This document shows, in pieces, positions 1-11,625 of a stretch of 64,000 nt of DNA (position 1 is the first letter of the stretch; each line of letters begins with the position of its first letter). The notes under the pieces were generated by a model. The model saw only the letters and a program-made list of their open reading frames with translations. It was not told where the DNA came from and ran no database searches. This DNA is from Symmetrospora coprosmae (Eukaryota > Basidiomycota > Cystobasidiomycetes > Symmetrosporaceae): the NCBI GenBank assembly GCA_008802785.1, contig VUYT01000008.1, positions 186,001-250,000 on the forward strand, given 5' to 3'. Made by a program: the position numbers and the translations under genes.

Positions 1-1442
1 TCGAGATGGTGAACCGGCTCCGAAAGTGGAGGCGTACGCGTAATGTACATGCGCCGCTGTACATGGCGACGATTGCAATGGAGGAGAAGGGGGAGCGGCG
101 GTAAACGTGCTGCTTCGCCCGCTGTAGCTGCCTAGCGGAGTGACGTCGAACTCGTTGCTGCCGCTGAGGTAGGCAGTGCTGAAGGAGCTGCTGCGGGGGA
201 GGCCTTCGTCCTTGAAGCTGCCGCAAGGATGCAAGTCGTAGTTCTCGCCCTCGTCATAGCTGGGATGGGTCTCATATCGGGACGTGCGATAGAGCCTCTC
301 GTCATCTTCGTCTGTGGAGGAGTCACCGCCACAGAGCGACCGGCCAAGCTGTTGTTGCTGTCGCATCTGCTCGAGCGTGGCGAGGACATCGTCGGCATCC
401 GGCACGTAGTCGTCTACCTCGTTCAGGCCATCGTCGCATTCCTGGAAGTGCAGAACAGGTGCGCCACAGGGCTCCTCGAATGCTTCTGCAGGAATGACAT
501 CGCCTTCGGTGCAGTCTGCAATGGTCTGACACCGCTTGATGTCGAGCGACTCTGCAACATCGATAGGAGCCTGAGCGGGTGTGGAAACGCGTCAGAAAGG
601 CTGGTATGAGCAAGCAAGAATGCTCGGCTGTTGCTCACCCGGTCGTACGTCGCTGCCGCCCATGTGAGGTTCACAGCCGTGATGACGCATCCTCGCTTGA
701 AGCGAACTCTAGGGGTGTGTGCCCCGCTACTAGAGCGCCGGGATGACGAAGCCGAGTTGCACGAGAGCAGCGAAGGGGTTGCGCTTGTCGGGGGCGTATA
801 AGAGTCGCTCGAAGAGGCCGAGGCAGACGTGCCATTGGCGTTCATGTAGTCATCCTCTGACAGGAGCGGGGAGATGGGCCCCGGTCCAGGTGAGACGGAT
901 CGGGCGGAGAGGCACGACACGAGGGTCGTCTTGCTGCAGGCTGGCTTGGTGCGCGAAATGAAGGACGCCTCGATCTCGACGGCGAACTGAGAGGCCCTGT
1001 CCTCCTCCTCATCGTCGCCGCCGCCCTCCCGCTCATCATCGTCCTCTTCGGCTTTATCCGTCTCATGATCGTCTTCGTCGTCCTGCTCGTTGCCGAGCTC
1101 GCTGCATAGCTCTTCCTCCTCCTCGTCCTCCGCTCGTTCCGGATATCTTCGGTATTCGAGTACCTCGAACCCTGTCTTCCGCTCCACCGCGTGCACTGCT
1201 GCTTCGGTCTCCTGCTGCCCATCATAGTCGTACTGGTCGACGTGCATGGGCGAGCAGACGTTCTTGTCGTCGTCTCGGACGTCCATGCTCTCCGTCAAGG
1301 TGAGCGTGAGCCTCGGTATATCGGGATCAGTCGGGCCTGCTGGTGCCACTTCGTCGGACGCTGATCCCGCTGTGGTGGCGGTGGCGGAGGTGCAACCGCC
1401 GGTCGACGCTGGCACCGTATTGGTGTTAGGGATATGAGACAT
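1..1442 (-). CDS. Acidic hypothetical protein with RVRF motif (3' end outside window)
   Basis: Two exons are seen: 1442-639 and 570 to beyond position 1. The intron (638-571) starts GTGAGC, has a CTGAC branch site and ends CTCAG, and the reading frame is kept. The start is the first ATG of the frame. At least 458 residues are encoded. The middle is strongly acidic (long Glu/Asp runs, about residues 100-155), followed by Ser-rich stretches and then HTPRVRFKRG and the segment around LTWAAATYDR / APIDVAES. The RVRF fits the RVxF consensus by which regulators dock on protein phosphatase 1, and it sits next to a conserved-looking tyrosine-aspartate-arginine segment. A PP1-regulator role is only an inference from that motif. 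No enzyme domain is visible. The gene is cut by the window edge. Confidence 0.6.
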
Positions 1443-3384
1443 GCTGGATGGAGGGGCGTTGGTGTGAAAAGAAGGACCTTGTGATGTTGTGTACACGCTC
1501 TGTTCCTGTGTCCTGACGGTTTGGCTAAGAGACCGGACCTCTCCGGAGTGATGACGCCCAGACGCTCCTGCCGGGGGTCGGTGCTGTGCTTGCTCGAAAA
1601 GCGGGCGCGCCGGTCGGGGAACTTGCCAAGGCGATTCGGTGATGGTGTAGTGCGTGTATGTATGTGCACGGTCGAGGATGTGTCTAGCACAGGTGCGTCT
1701 CGCTCTCTTGTCCTGCTCTCTCTTATTCCTCTCCTGCCCTAAAGGGGGAAGACGGGACTGGCCAATGCTGGGCTGAAGGGGTTGAAGCCCGTGGGGTTAT
1801 GCTGAGAGGAACATGGCTGACGGCGCAATGAAGGGTTGAACAGATAGGAAGTGCTACGACTCCTCTGATCTGGCCTCTCTGCTGGCGTCGTGACGTTTTT
1901 TGAGCGCGCGCGCGTGTGGGATTGCGTCGATTTCGATGGGTCGGGACCGTCCGTCGGGCGGAAGCGGAGGCGGTCAGACAGCGGGCAGCGGCCAGCGGCC
2001 AGCACGCACAAAGCACAGCGCGCGCGACGACATGAGTTGGGAGTGAGGTAGAATGACAGAAGCCAGAGTGAGCATCCATTGGCTGCAGATAGCTGACGAT
2101 GCTAGACGCTTGTGCTGCTCACGTCGATGCGCCTGTCGCTCGCCTCTTGAACCCGCAGGCAGCTCGAAAAGCTCACTGAGCGGGATGGGCGACCCTGTTG
2201 ATCCCTGGCTGTCTCCTCCCTCTCTATCCCTCTCCTCGCACTCTCTCCTCTATCGCTCCACCACGCGTGTATGATCGTCGCTGCGTTCTTGTCCTTCCTC
2301 TCTCTCTATGCTGTTTGCTTTGGTGTTTGCGATCCGGGAAGGGAGAGGACGGGCAGTGCAGGCCGCACCGGGATGGGCAGGCCCAGCAGCCCTGCGCGCG
2401 AGGAGGAAGGAATGTCGGGTGGCAAATCGGCTTTGTCGGAGCTCCAGGTCCAGAAGGTCTCACTGCGATTGAGAAGCCAACGCGCTGATCACCCTGATGC
2501 AGATGCTAGATACTGACGGCAGTCTAGAGATGCCTGCAACTGCGCTGACCGTCTGTCGGCGGAACGGAAGTCGAGACTGACGGACGTCAATTGTGCCTTC
2601 AGCAATTCCCCGCAGACTTGTTCGGAACAAACAACGCCTACTTACGAAAAGCGAGTGTGTGGTTTCCGCCTGCTCGCACTGCCTGCAATGGACTTCGAAG
2701 TACCACGACGGCAATACGAGCTGCGCTCTAGGAACAAAGATGCGCGACAGGTGCCCCGAAGTTCCCCTCAACACCCGACACGCCTGGACCCAAGACTTTG
2801 GACGGCTTGCACCGGCATCAGTGGCTGTGACGATCTGCGTCGTCGTCCACATGTCTACGAGGGCTCGACTGGCCGCTCTTCAGCCGTTCGGGGCGCGACC
2901 CTTTGAAGACTGACTCGCATAGGACACTCACCGTGCCGGACCTGTCGGTCCACCTCCTGCCGCCAGCTAGCTAAGGCTGCGCACGCACATCAGCGCGCGA
3001 AGAGCCCTCACGGAATGCCACCCTTTGAGGCAGCCAATCAGGTTGGCCTCCGAAACTTGCTCGGAAATCAGCCAAAGCTCCCCGGGCTGAAGTCACACAT
3101 CCCATTGTGCACCGCAACTGCGAGTCCGTTTGGCATCCATTTGCACTAGCGCCAGGCAGGCATCAAGGGAGACCCCGCATCACGGCCGAGATGCGTCACC
3201 TCACCTCCTCCACCATTGCCAGCTCTCCCGCTCTCTCTCTCTGCTTTCCTTCTGCCAAGGCATCTGTCCTCTCCACCCCTCCTCTACCTCCACCTTGCCG
3301 TCTTCGCACCCACCATCCTCGCCCCTCACGCCTCTTCCTCGCCTACTTCGCGTCATATCATAGCTGCACTAAACCACATCCAAC
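1443..3384. other. Intergenic region, about 1.9 kb, no gene seen
   Basis: This stretch separates two divergent genes. The open frames in it are short, overlap on both strands and lack splice-supported continuation or a recognisable family. It has pyrimidine-rich tracts (for example 2215-2265 and 3220-3330) of the kind found upstream of fungal start codons. The second tract is probably part of the leader of the surface-protein gene. Confidence 0.5.
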
Positions 3385-5511
3385 ATGCCGTCCATGTCGA
3401 CTCTGCGGACCGCCTCAGGGCTCTCGCTACTTGGTCTCCTCCTCGTCTCGCAAGGCATCGATTACGCCGACGCCTGCAAGGGCTTCCCGGTCCAGCCAAA
3501 GGTCGAGTCTGGCAAGGGCTGCGATGTTGGATGGAAGCAGGAAGGCGGAGGTGAGAAGGGAGGCGACAAGGGCGGCGACAAGCCCTCTCTCCCTGCGCCC
3601 GGACCTAGCAAGGGCCCGGAGGACTCGGGCAGCACCGGCGGTTGGCCAAGCGGTGACAAGCCCTCGGACAACACCCCGCCCGCCCCTTCTACGCCGCCCG
3701 CTGAGACGGACACCAACACTGGCGGGTGGCCTGGGAGCAGCTCGCCTCCTTCGGAGACCGAAACCAATACTGGTGGTGCTCCAGGCCCAACTCCGAGCCC
3801 GAGCACTGGACCTTCGGACTCCAATGCGAGCACAGGCGGATGGCCCTCTTCGGGCGGACCCTCGGAGTCGAACACCAACACGGGCGGATGGCCAGGCAAG
3901 GACCAACCCTCCGAGGACAACACCAAGACTGGCGGCTGGCCTGGACAGAACGGCGATTCATCCTTTTCGACACCTTCGGATTCCTCGACTGCTTCCACTC
4001 CTAGCATCACTACTCCTTCAGACAGCGCGACCGCTTCGACACCCACAGAGACGCCATCTCCCTCTCCCGGAAGCGATACCGCTCTGCCGACTGACACGGA
4101 TACGCTGACCGGTACCAACACGCTCACGGACAGCAACTCCAGCAGCGAGCTTTCGACTGACAGCACCGGCGTCGAGACGGGAAGCGAGACTGCATCCGAC
4201 ACTGCCAGCGACACATCGACGCTGCCCTCGGTCACGCCCACGTCTACGCTTCCTGTCGACTCTGCTAGCACCCCTCTGGCGAACGAATCCACACCCACTC
4301 CTTCTCCCTCGAACGTAAACGAGAACACCAATGTCAATAACAACACAAACACCAATATCAACAGCAACACGAACGTCAACAACAACAGCAACACGAATGT
4401 CAACGTCAACTCGAACTACGAGGAGTGGAAATCGACCAGCATCACCCTCATGGTCGGCTCGGCCGACAACAGGCAAGCGATTGTTGACATTGCCGTCAAC
4501 GTCGACATGTCGGCCGAGGAGGGACAGTACTCGATCCCTCAGGCTCCCTTCCTCAGCTGTTACTCGAGCGCATTCTACGTGAGTCGTGGTGTCCTGCTTC
4601 TCATTCTGCTTTTCCCCATGCTCAAGGCAATGCCTCCCTCGTGCCTGCAGTACAAATTCGTGTCTAGCACTGGGACAGAGGTCTTTACCGACACATTCGA
4701 GATCACCGGCGCAGACAAGGCCGACATGTCGGAAGAGTGCGGTGAGGAGAAGGCGCCCGAGGTCAAGGACAGCCCCGATGGCTACTCGTGGAGCGCCGTG
4801 AACAATGTGTCGTTCGGCTACACGTGCGTTCTCCCGTCTCTCGCTCCGATGAGAGTGCTCGACTAACGCCGACGAGCCTCATCCCCTTTAACGATACACA
4901 GGATCATCCAAAACATCACAAACATCTACAACGAGGTGGTGACGACTGTCGAGAAGGGCGAAACCGTCACCAAGACTGTGCCTACGTCCATCATCGAGAC
5001 GGCGACCATCCCAGCCGCCACTGTCACGCAGACGCAGGCAGGCAAGGACGTCACTCAGACGTCGACCGTTACGCAGTCGGACGTGTCAACGACGACGCTC
5101 ACCACGGAGAAGGTCGTCACTGGCCCCTCTGGCACGGCTTCGACCGTCACTGTTACCTCATACGAGGTCTCGCACACAGGCGCTCCGCCCGCTGCCGTCG
5201 GCCCTTCGGCACCCGCAAGCAGCTCGACGCCCGTTGCCGCTTCCTCGGAGCCTGCAGCTGCCCCGGAGCCCACCTCGGCGCCCGCTCCAACCGCCTCGGA
5301 CGACTGGGACGACTGGGAGGACGCACCTTCCGAGCCGTCGGCCTCTGCTACCGCCTCTGCTTCGAGCACCGGCGGGTCCAGCAGCGATGGCGGCGAGTGG
5401 GACGGCGACTTCTTTGGCGCTGCGCCCGATGGACCCAAGGCTTCGCTTCTCTTCTCTGTCGGAACCGCCCTCGTGGCAGCTTGTGCTGGCAGCTTTCTCG
5501 TCTTTACCTAA
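3385..5511 (+). CDS. Secreted Ser/Thr/Pro-rich repeat cell-surface protein
   Basis: Exons 3385-4578, 4651-4823 and 4902-5511 give 658 residues. The N-terminus has a basic start and a hydrophobic core (SLLGLLLVSQG) ending near an Ala-Asp-Ala site, a clear signal peptide. Residues about 80-195 hold a degenerate repeat around TNTGGWPG, separated by Pro/Ser/Glu-rich spacers. A Ser/Thr-rich stalk and then an Asn/Thr/Val run of alternating N-x-N residues (about 310-350) follow. The middle part (about 350-480) is the only non-repetitive region, with several Cys. The C-terminus is Ala/Ser/Pro-rich, has a DDWDDWED patch and ends in a hydrophobic tail (SLLFSVGTALVAACAGSFLV), consistent with a GPI signal or membrane anchor. 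A wall-bound adhesin-like or coat protein is likely. Intron 1 is a multiple of three without a stop (see findings). Confidence 0.8.
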
Positions 5512-6160
5512 CCGCTAGCCTTCTCCCTCGTCCCTCTCTTGAGTTTCAGCAATTCGCTGCCTCGCATCTTCCAGTTCTTCGTCGTTCCGCACCCTGCGAT
5601 CCACATACCATCGTCGACGGTCAAGCAATCCGACCGACGACGTTTCCTCGCAGACATCGTAGACAGAACCTGCCTAGACATTCAGCAGCTCTCCGGACCC
5701 CTCTTAGACCCAGCGTCGATACATTCCGGGACATATTGGAAGCGACTCTATGCACCTCGCGCTCCGACTCTCTTCTCCTCACCTCTCACTCTCCCTTTCG
5801 AAACCCGTCAGCACCTTCCCGCCGTTGCCACCCCTTCGCTCAACAAACCTTTTGTGCCTGTATCATATGCCCTCAAGCGCTTCGACTCGGACCGACACAC
5901 TCGCTCATGGTCGACTGCAGGCTCCATCTGTCGGTTTGTCCAACCCTGTGACAGTAGCCCGGCGATCTGACCCGCTGTAGCCCTTTCTGGCACTGCTTTG
6001 TAGCTCGCTTGTTGTACGGGCTTGCGCTCCTTGTCGTGACAACAACATCATACTGGCTGTCCAGTCGCCCCTAAGCGCATCTGTTTGCCTTTCCCACTCT
6101 GACATCCTGACCGTGCCAAGGTCCATGCACCTCCCCTTCAATAATCGTTCCGCTCCACTC
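5512..6160. other. Convergent 3' intergenic region
   Basis: About 650 bp lie between the stop codons of the surface-protein gene and the FHA gene. Only small overlapping frames with no family signal are present. It is expected to hold the two 3' untranslated regions. Confidence 0.5.
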
Positions 6161-7801
6161 TTACCGTGGAAACACCTCCTTCCACCTCCTCTCCTTTGCC
6201 GTGTCCCGCCAATCGATCTTCGCCCCACTGGACGACGGGCCCGCTTGACTAGCAAAGCTCTCGACGCCCTCGCGCATTGTCCCGCTGCCCAGCCCTGCGC
6301 CTCTCCGCTCCGTCGTCCGCACCTCGACCACCTTGCCCATCTGTCGCTGCGGTTGCATAGAAATGGGCGGCTGCGTGGCTGAATGTTCAGACGCAGGCGG
6401 CGGTACGACTCCCAAAGCACTAGAGCTGTGCAATGAGGTGCTCGACAGGGATGGTGCTGCCGAGGCGGCCGTCCCGCTGCCCGACATCATTTTGGCGAAG
6501 AGAGCCTGACCTGGCCCGTAGGATGGCGGGACTGGGACAGGCGGCGCGCTGATGGTCGGTCCGGCAGAGATTGTCGGTGTGCGAAGGAAGGGTGTCGGCA
6601 TTGATGGGCCGTGTACTCTCCTCCGAGCCTTTGCGCGGTCCAGGTATTGAGCCTCTGGGCTGGCCTTGCCTCGGCCTTCAGAAATAGGCTGGCCACTCCC
6701 CTCGGCGACCGAACCCGGCGCATGGGCCTTTCGCTTTCCTCCTCCGCTTGCATGCATTCCTCGCCCTTGTCCGCCATCTGCGCTAGCCAGCAGACTGGCC
6801 TTCAGCGATTTGAGATCGCTCTTGTAGTCCTGCCATTTTTCGTCCTTTGTCTTTGCGCGGTTGTCGGCATAGCTCGTGGCAGCCTTCTCGGTTTCGGAGA
6901 CCGCCGAGCCAGCGGGTTGCGTAGAGGTGAGCGGGACGAGGTTGCTTCCGTCGTGTGCTTCGGAACAGTCGATACAGGGCGGTGCTTGCCCGTGCAGATG
7001 AACCACAAAGCGCTGGTTTGCGATCTTGATGGTGCTGTTTTTGGCCCACGCAGTTTTCACGAGGAGAGGAGAGCAGATGATCGAGGGAGAGCTGAAGTCA
7101 GTATTCTCGCACGCGTGTCGACTTCAGGGATACGGTCGGGCAGGCAAAGCATTTCAGGCGGGCTTGCGGAGAGAATGGAGACAGAAGGACGGGGAGAATA
7201 TGCACTCGAGATGAAAGAGGGGCCTTGGCAGGCTTGCTTGGCCTTTGCTGCTGAGGCGGAGGTAGGGCTGCTGCTCTCCTTTCCCCCTGTCGGACGCTCG
7301 GACGAAGGTGCCGTGTGTCGAGGCTGCGTCGACAATGCACCACACGCCTTCGTCGTCGTTATAGTATAGCGTTGCGTGGGTCTTGGAGACCTCGAGGCTT
7401 TTCAAGCGTATGCGGGGGTCGTAGGAGCGGTCCCTGCCTATGGATGTGGTTTCTGTGATGACGGCCAGCGTCTGTCCCGGCGGGAGGAGGTTGCTCGATG
7501 GCGACAGGCTGCTCTGATGCACGACCAAGCGCAAGACGGCGGGAGGGGGTGGTGGCAGCATGGCAGCATGGTCGTGTTGCTCCTGTTCTTCTCGCTCGAG
7601 CTGCCCATGTCGATGCATTGCTGTTGCTGCCTCTGCTGCCTCGCGCTCCTCTGCCGTCTCGGCCTCCTCGCCGTCCTCGAGCTGGCCTTCTGCCTCCTCC
7701 TCCCCTCCCGCATGCGCATATTCGCGCCTGAGTGTGCTGTGTGACTGTCCAGCAGTGCTGCTGCTGCTTCCTCCTCCTCCTCCTTCTTCTTCCATCCTCA
7801 T
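6161..7801 (-). CDS. FHA-domain protein, AGGF1-like
   Basis: Two exons, 7801-7206 and 7034-6161, encode 489 residues. The intron (7205-7035, 171 nt) was placed so that the FHA strand LFHLD continues into TIKIANQRFVVHLH, as in related fungal proteins; its donor is GTGCAT. Residues about 20-80 are Glu-rich. The FHA domain spans about 89-225 with the phosphothreonine-binding signature: IGRDRS, EVSKTHA and STHGTFV. It is followed by a short C-I-D-C motif seen in fungal FHA proteins of this type. The C-terminus ends RRGAGLGSG and a Trp-rich tail (KIDWRDTAKERRWKEVF) that resembles the G-patch end of AGGF1-like proteins. FHA domains read phosphothreonine on partner proteins; an RNA-processing role is an inference from the AGGF1 likeness. 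It starts 176 bp from the divergent p24 gene. Confidence 0.8.
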
Positions 7802-7816
7802 CGCGATAATTGTGGT

Positions 7817-7925
7817 CAGAGAGAGAGAGAGAGGCGACCCGACTCCCCTCGAAGCGCCGTCCTCCTCCTCCTCCCATCTACTCTGTCCCACCCGCGACAG
7901 ACGCATCAACAAATAGCGAGAGACG

Positions 7926-7954
<29 letters not shown>
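7817..7954. repeat. (GA)n and (CAG)9 simple repeats in a divergent promoter
   Basis: A GA dinucleotide run lies at about 7817-7833 and nine CAG units at 7928-7954. Both fall between the divergent starts of the FHA gene and the p24 gene. The CAG run is 23 bp upstream of the p24 start codon, so it is probably in that gene's leader and not translated. Confidence 0.85.
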
Positions 7955-7958
<4 letters not shown>

Positions 7959-7977
7959 GACAACAACGGCGACGACC

Positions 7978-9118
7978 ATGACGATATCCACAATGACGCG
8001 CATCCCTCTGCTCTCCTCGCTGCTCTCCCTCCTCGCCGTCGCCTTCCTCGTGTCGACAACATCACATCCAGGCGCACTCGTCAACGCCTCGGCACTCACA
8101 ACGACAATCTCCGCGCACGAACGGTCCTGCTTCTATGCGTGGGTAGACAAGCAGGGCGAAAAAGTCGGATTCTACTTTGCGGTGCGTCGTCTTTTCCACG
8201 AGAGCGCTTTGGCTGGTGCCGGGCTGGCTTGAGCGTCGCGTCGTCCAAAGGGAGGGAGGGCTCTCGCTCCAGGCTGGCCAAGCTGTCGTCAACGACGCAG
8301 GCAGCAGGAGCGCACAAGGTGGCTGGCACAATCGTTGGACACCCCACTGATGGCCAGTCATACCCACTTGCATAACTCCCCAGGTCCAGTCAGGAGGCTC
8401 GTTCGACGTCGACTGGGTCATTACCGATCCCAACGATACCATCCTCCTCGAAGGGGAGCGGGACCGGCAAGGGGACTACATCTTTACTGCTCAGAGCGTG
8501 GGCGAGTACTCGTTCTGCTTCTCGTGCGTCCCCATTCTCGTTCCCCAAGCTGCCGAGGAGGCTGTGCCCTGTCTGCAACCGCCACATCTTGCCGCTGCAC
8601 GCCCGCTGGCCTGGCTGATGCGCATTGTCTCCCAATCTCATCTCCCTTGGTGCCCTGGTCCACCCCCACATACGGATTGCATGCTCACACAGAAACGACA
8701 TGTCGTCCTTCTCGGAAAAGCTCGTCGATTTTGACATCATGGTCGAGACCGAGCCTCGAAACGTCGCGCCTGCAAAGCCCACTTCTCTCGTCGAGCAGAC
8801 GTCGAGCTTGGAGGAGAGCATCTACAAGCTGTCGGGGAGCTTGAGCAGCATACAGCGGACACAGAAGTGTAGGTTCAGGCTATGTCAAACGTCTCTTGGT
8901 GATGCCGTCCGTGCGCATGCTGACACGCGCCCCGTGGGGGACTTGTCCCAGACTTCCGCACTCGAGACCACCGCAACAAATCGACAGTCACGTCCACGCA
9001 GTGGCGCATCACCGTCTTCAGCCTCGGCGAAGCAGCACTCATGGTCGCAATGTCCACGTTCCAAGTCTTTGTCGTCAGGCATTTCTTCTCGGCACCGGGC
9101 AAACGCCGCTTGGTGTAG
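7978..9118 (+). CDS. p24/emp24-GOLD family cargo receptor (gamma type)
   Basis: Exons 7978-8181, 8384-8523, 8693-8868 and 8952-9118 give 228 residues. Order: a signal peptide (LLSSLLSLLAVAFLV), a GOLD lumenal domain starting at SCFYAWVD and running through GFYFA / VQSGGSFDVDW / RQGDYIFTA / EYSFCFS, a coiled segment (LEESIYKLSGSLSSIQRTQKY), and a C-terminal membrane helix ending in the tail VRHFFSAPGKRRLV. The double Phe plus basic tail is the COPI/COPII sorting signal of this family. The two Cys expected for the GOLD disulphide are present. p24 proteins cycle between ER and Golgi as hetero-oligomers and help load cargo into COPII vesicles. The sequence is closest to the gamma group (Erp-type) because of the DFDIMVE segment. 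Membership is firm; the exact yeast counterpart is not. Confidence 0.92.
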
Positions 9119-9337
9119 GTGCGATCAATGCTGGCTCAAGCTGGGAGAATGTGTAGGCAGTGGGGATGGCCCAGCCTGCTATGCGAGGGAGGTGACGATC
9201 GGAGCCATGCGGCAGCAGCAGTATACGATACATCACGAGAAGGGCGCAATGTTGTGACGATCATGCAGATGCCGATGCAAGGACACGATACCCGGTAACT
9301 ATGCGTGCGAGGACCAGCGAGCTTCCAAGACAACGAA

Positions 9338-11386
9338 TCAGTCAAATTTGCCCCAGTCGTCATCGTCATCGTTGGTCTTCCTCGATATGGGTGTCGCCTT
9401 CTGTGCCCCGAGGCCTTTCCGTCCCAATGGCGATTTGCGACCAGCAGTAGCAGAGACTGGCGGTGTCGGCTGGAGCGTGTCGCTACTCGCACTCGTAGGG
9501 TTCAAGCTGAGTCCAGCGAGGCCATTCCCGCCTCCGCCAAGCTGCGAGTCGAAAAAGTCGTCATGCGCGCCCTGGCGCTGCTGCTGCTCGGCCTGGGTGT
9601 ACGACATGTCGGCCCTCCCGCTCTCCTGGCTCTCGAGGCTCGTCTGCCCCGCTGCGCCGTACCCGCCGTACCCGCTGTGGCCGGCACCAGGCGCGCCGTA
9701 CCCGTCGTACGCCTGCCCGTTCCCGGCGCCCGTGTACTTGTCGACATAGTTGGCGCCGAGATCGCCGACCTGCAGGCCCTGCTGCCGCGCGTACCCGTTA
9801 CCCGCGCGCAGCCCATCGCCGAGCACGGCCCCACCCCGCCGCGCGCCCTCGCCGAGCACCTCCTTGGCCGAGGACACATAGCTGTACAGGTTCTCCTGCA
9901 AGGCTGGGTCCGCAGCCCGGCTGATCCCCGGCTGGATGACGCTCTCGTTGATTGTCTTGCTCGCCTGCGCGACCGTCGACGAGAAGAGGCCCCACCCTCG
10001 GCCTAAGGCGCGCAGCGGGTCCGCCTGCAGCTCGTTGAGCGATGGGAGCGCGCGAGACGAGAGCATCGCTGAAGGGTGCGCACTGTTCCCGCCCGCCGTC
10101 GAGCCAGATCCGGGAGATGGGAACGGGTCGCTGCCGAATCCACCGTACTTGCCGCCCTGCGAAGGAGGGAGGTCCTCGCTTCTCCCCGCGTTCGCCGCGC
10201 CCATGGTCGCAAAGAACGCCTCGTTGGCTGTCTTTTGCACGTTCGTTGCGTACGGGTTGGACTGTCCGCCGAGGGCGCTCGAGGCGGAGACGGGCGTGCC
10301 CGAGCGCGATGGCCCGTTCCCGAACGAGGAAGGGGACGTGTGTCCGCTGCCCACTCCTGCTCCTGCTCCTGCTCCCGATCCACCGCCGCCGCGCGGTTTC
10401 CGCAGAGAGGCAGAGGCAGACTCGCCGGGAGGTGGAGCAGCAGAAGGGACAAATGGCTTGCCCTCGACTTCACAGCGGAGCTGCGGCCGTTACGAACGAA
10501 TACATCAGGAGGGGCGCCAGCAACTCTATATGAGACGCGAACCCACCTTTTCACGGTACTGCGAGGCGAAGTGGGTGTTGTATTTTTCGGTGATGCTCAT
10601 CTTGTCCGAGTACTCGGGCGACTCCTTGAAGAAGGCCAGCGCCTTGGCTGCAGGTGTACAGAACATGTCAATGAGCCATCTGACACTATGCGTCGAGGTT
10701 AGCTGGCTGTACCTCACTTACCGTTCCCTCCCGTCCGCATCTTTGTTAGCTGTTCCTCGGACCCTGCATCGCGCATAGATTAGGCGTCGCTGCGTAAACG
10801 GGATGTGATCGACGCGGATCTACGCCACTCACATTTGTCCATTGTCAGACTTCGGACGAATGAGATGTGCACGCCGAGCGAGCGGTGTTCTCCGGAGCAG
10901 TTCAGGCACACAAAGATGCCGTGGCTGGAGGGGCGGGTCAAGGGGAGAGCAGGTCAGCTGGGGCGTCGCCCTTGCGCTAGATAGTGCACCTTCGCTGTGT
11001 GTTCAGATACGGTCTGGTAGTCAGGCAGCCTTACTTTACGCTTGCCCACTGGCAACGCGAGGAATACAGCGGCGACACGCGTTCAGCCACGCGCGCATGT
11101 CTTGGTGTTGCGCGATGACCTGAATCGGACGCACCTGCGGGTGAGGGGCATTGCAGTCTATGCAGCGGTTGTTTCCGGGCTGCTTCATGAGCTGTGGGGG
11201 AAAGAGTGAGAGTGGGCATGGATGGATGGATGGATGGATGGATGGATGGATGGATGGATGGATGGGTGGATGTGAGCAGTCCGTCTGTGTGAGCGGGTCC
11301 CCCGTTGGGCCCCGAAAGAGCGTCGCCTCTGCAACGACGGGGCGGCTCACGTCCAAGAGGACCGTCTTGTCATATTCTGCCGTCAT
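9338..11386 (-). CDS. GCS1: ADP-ribosylation factor GTPase-activating protein (ArfGAP1/Gcs1 type)
   Basis: Seven exons: 11386-11351, 11191-11135, 11048-11035, 10924-10833, 10763-10722, 10647-10547 and 10480-9338, 494 residues. Splice sites were chosen so the ArfGAP domain is continuous: [11 protein letters not shown], the zinc finger C-IDC ... [15 protein letters not shown], the arginine-finger region [17 protein letters not shown], then [13 protein letters not shown] and [12 protein letters not shown]. Exon 3 is only 14 nt. The remainder is a Gly/Ser-rich tail with amphipathic stretches ([16 protein letters not shown]) like the curvature-sensing motifs of ArfGAP1, and it ends in an acidic [10 protein letters not shown]. 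The enzyme stimulates GTP hydrolysis on Arf1 and drives COPI uncoating at the Golgi. Intron 1 contains a (TGGA)n microsatellite. The gene diverges from DPH1, with 239 bp between starts. Confidence 0.93.
11218..11270. repeat. (TGGA)n tetranucleotide microsatellite in ArfGAP intron 1
   Basis: About thirteen near-perfect copies of a TGGA unit lie within the first intron (11350-11192) of the minus-strand ArfGAP gene, immediately upstream of its acceptor tract. A shorter TGGC run (about 11451-11470) is in the shared ArfGAP/DPH1 promoter. Confidence 0.9.
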
Positions 11387-11625
11387 TGTGGTGTGTGCAG
11401 TTGTATATGCTCTTCCTTCCTTTGCGGTTGGATGCGCGTCAACGCTGTCGTGGCTGGCTGGCTGGCTGGCTCCCGTCCGTCCCCTCCCTCCCTTGCAGCT
11501 GCCGGTCTCCTTCGCTCGCACTCTCCGAGAGAGGGACGACATCATGGGTGCATGCTCGTCAGACAGCACAGCGCGGCAGCATCAGCATACATATCCTCAG
11601 TAGCATCAGTAGAACGCCTTTCGCT

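Noticed and set aside
3462-4409. Long antisense open frame over the surface-protein exon 1
   Set aside because: The frame follows from the Thr/Gly/Ser-rich coding of the real gene; it has no start context or splice support.
4651-4866. End of the surface-protein gene at 4866
   Set aside because: The stop lies inside an intron (4824-4901) with branch and acceptor signals; the third exon encodes the C-terminal anchor.
8008-8060. Possible single-exon secreted peptide at the start of the p24 gene
   Set aside because: The frame joins cleanly to the GOLD domain after a 202-nt intron and is its signal peptide.
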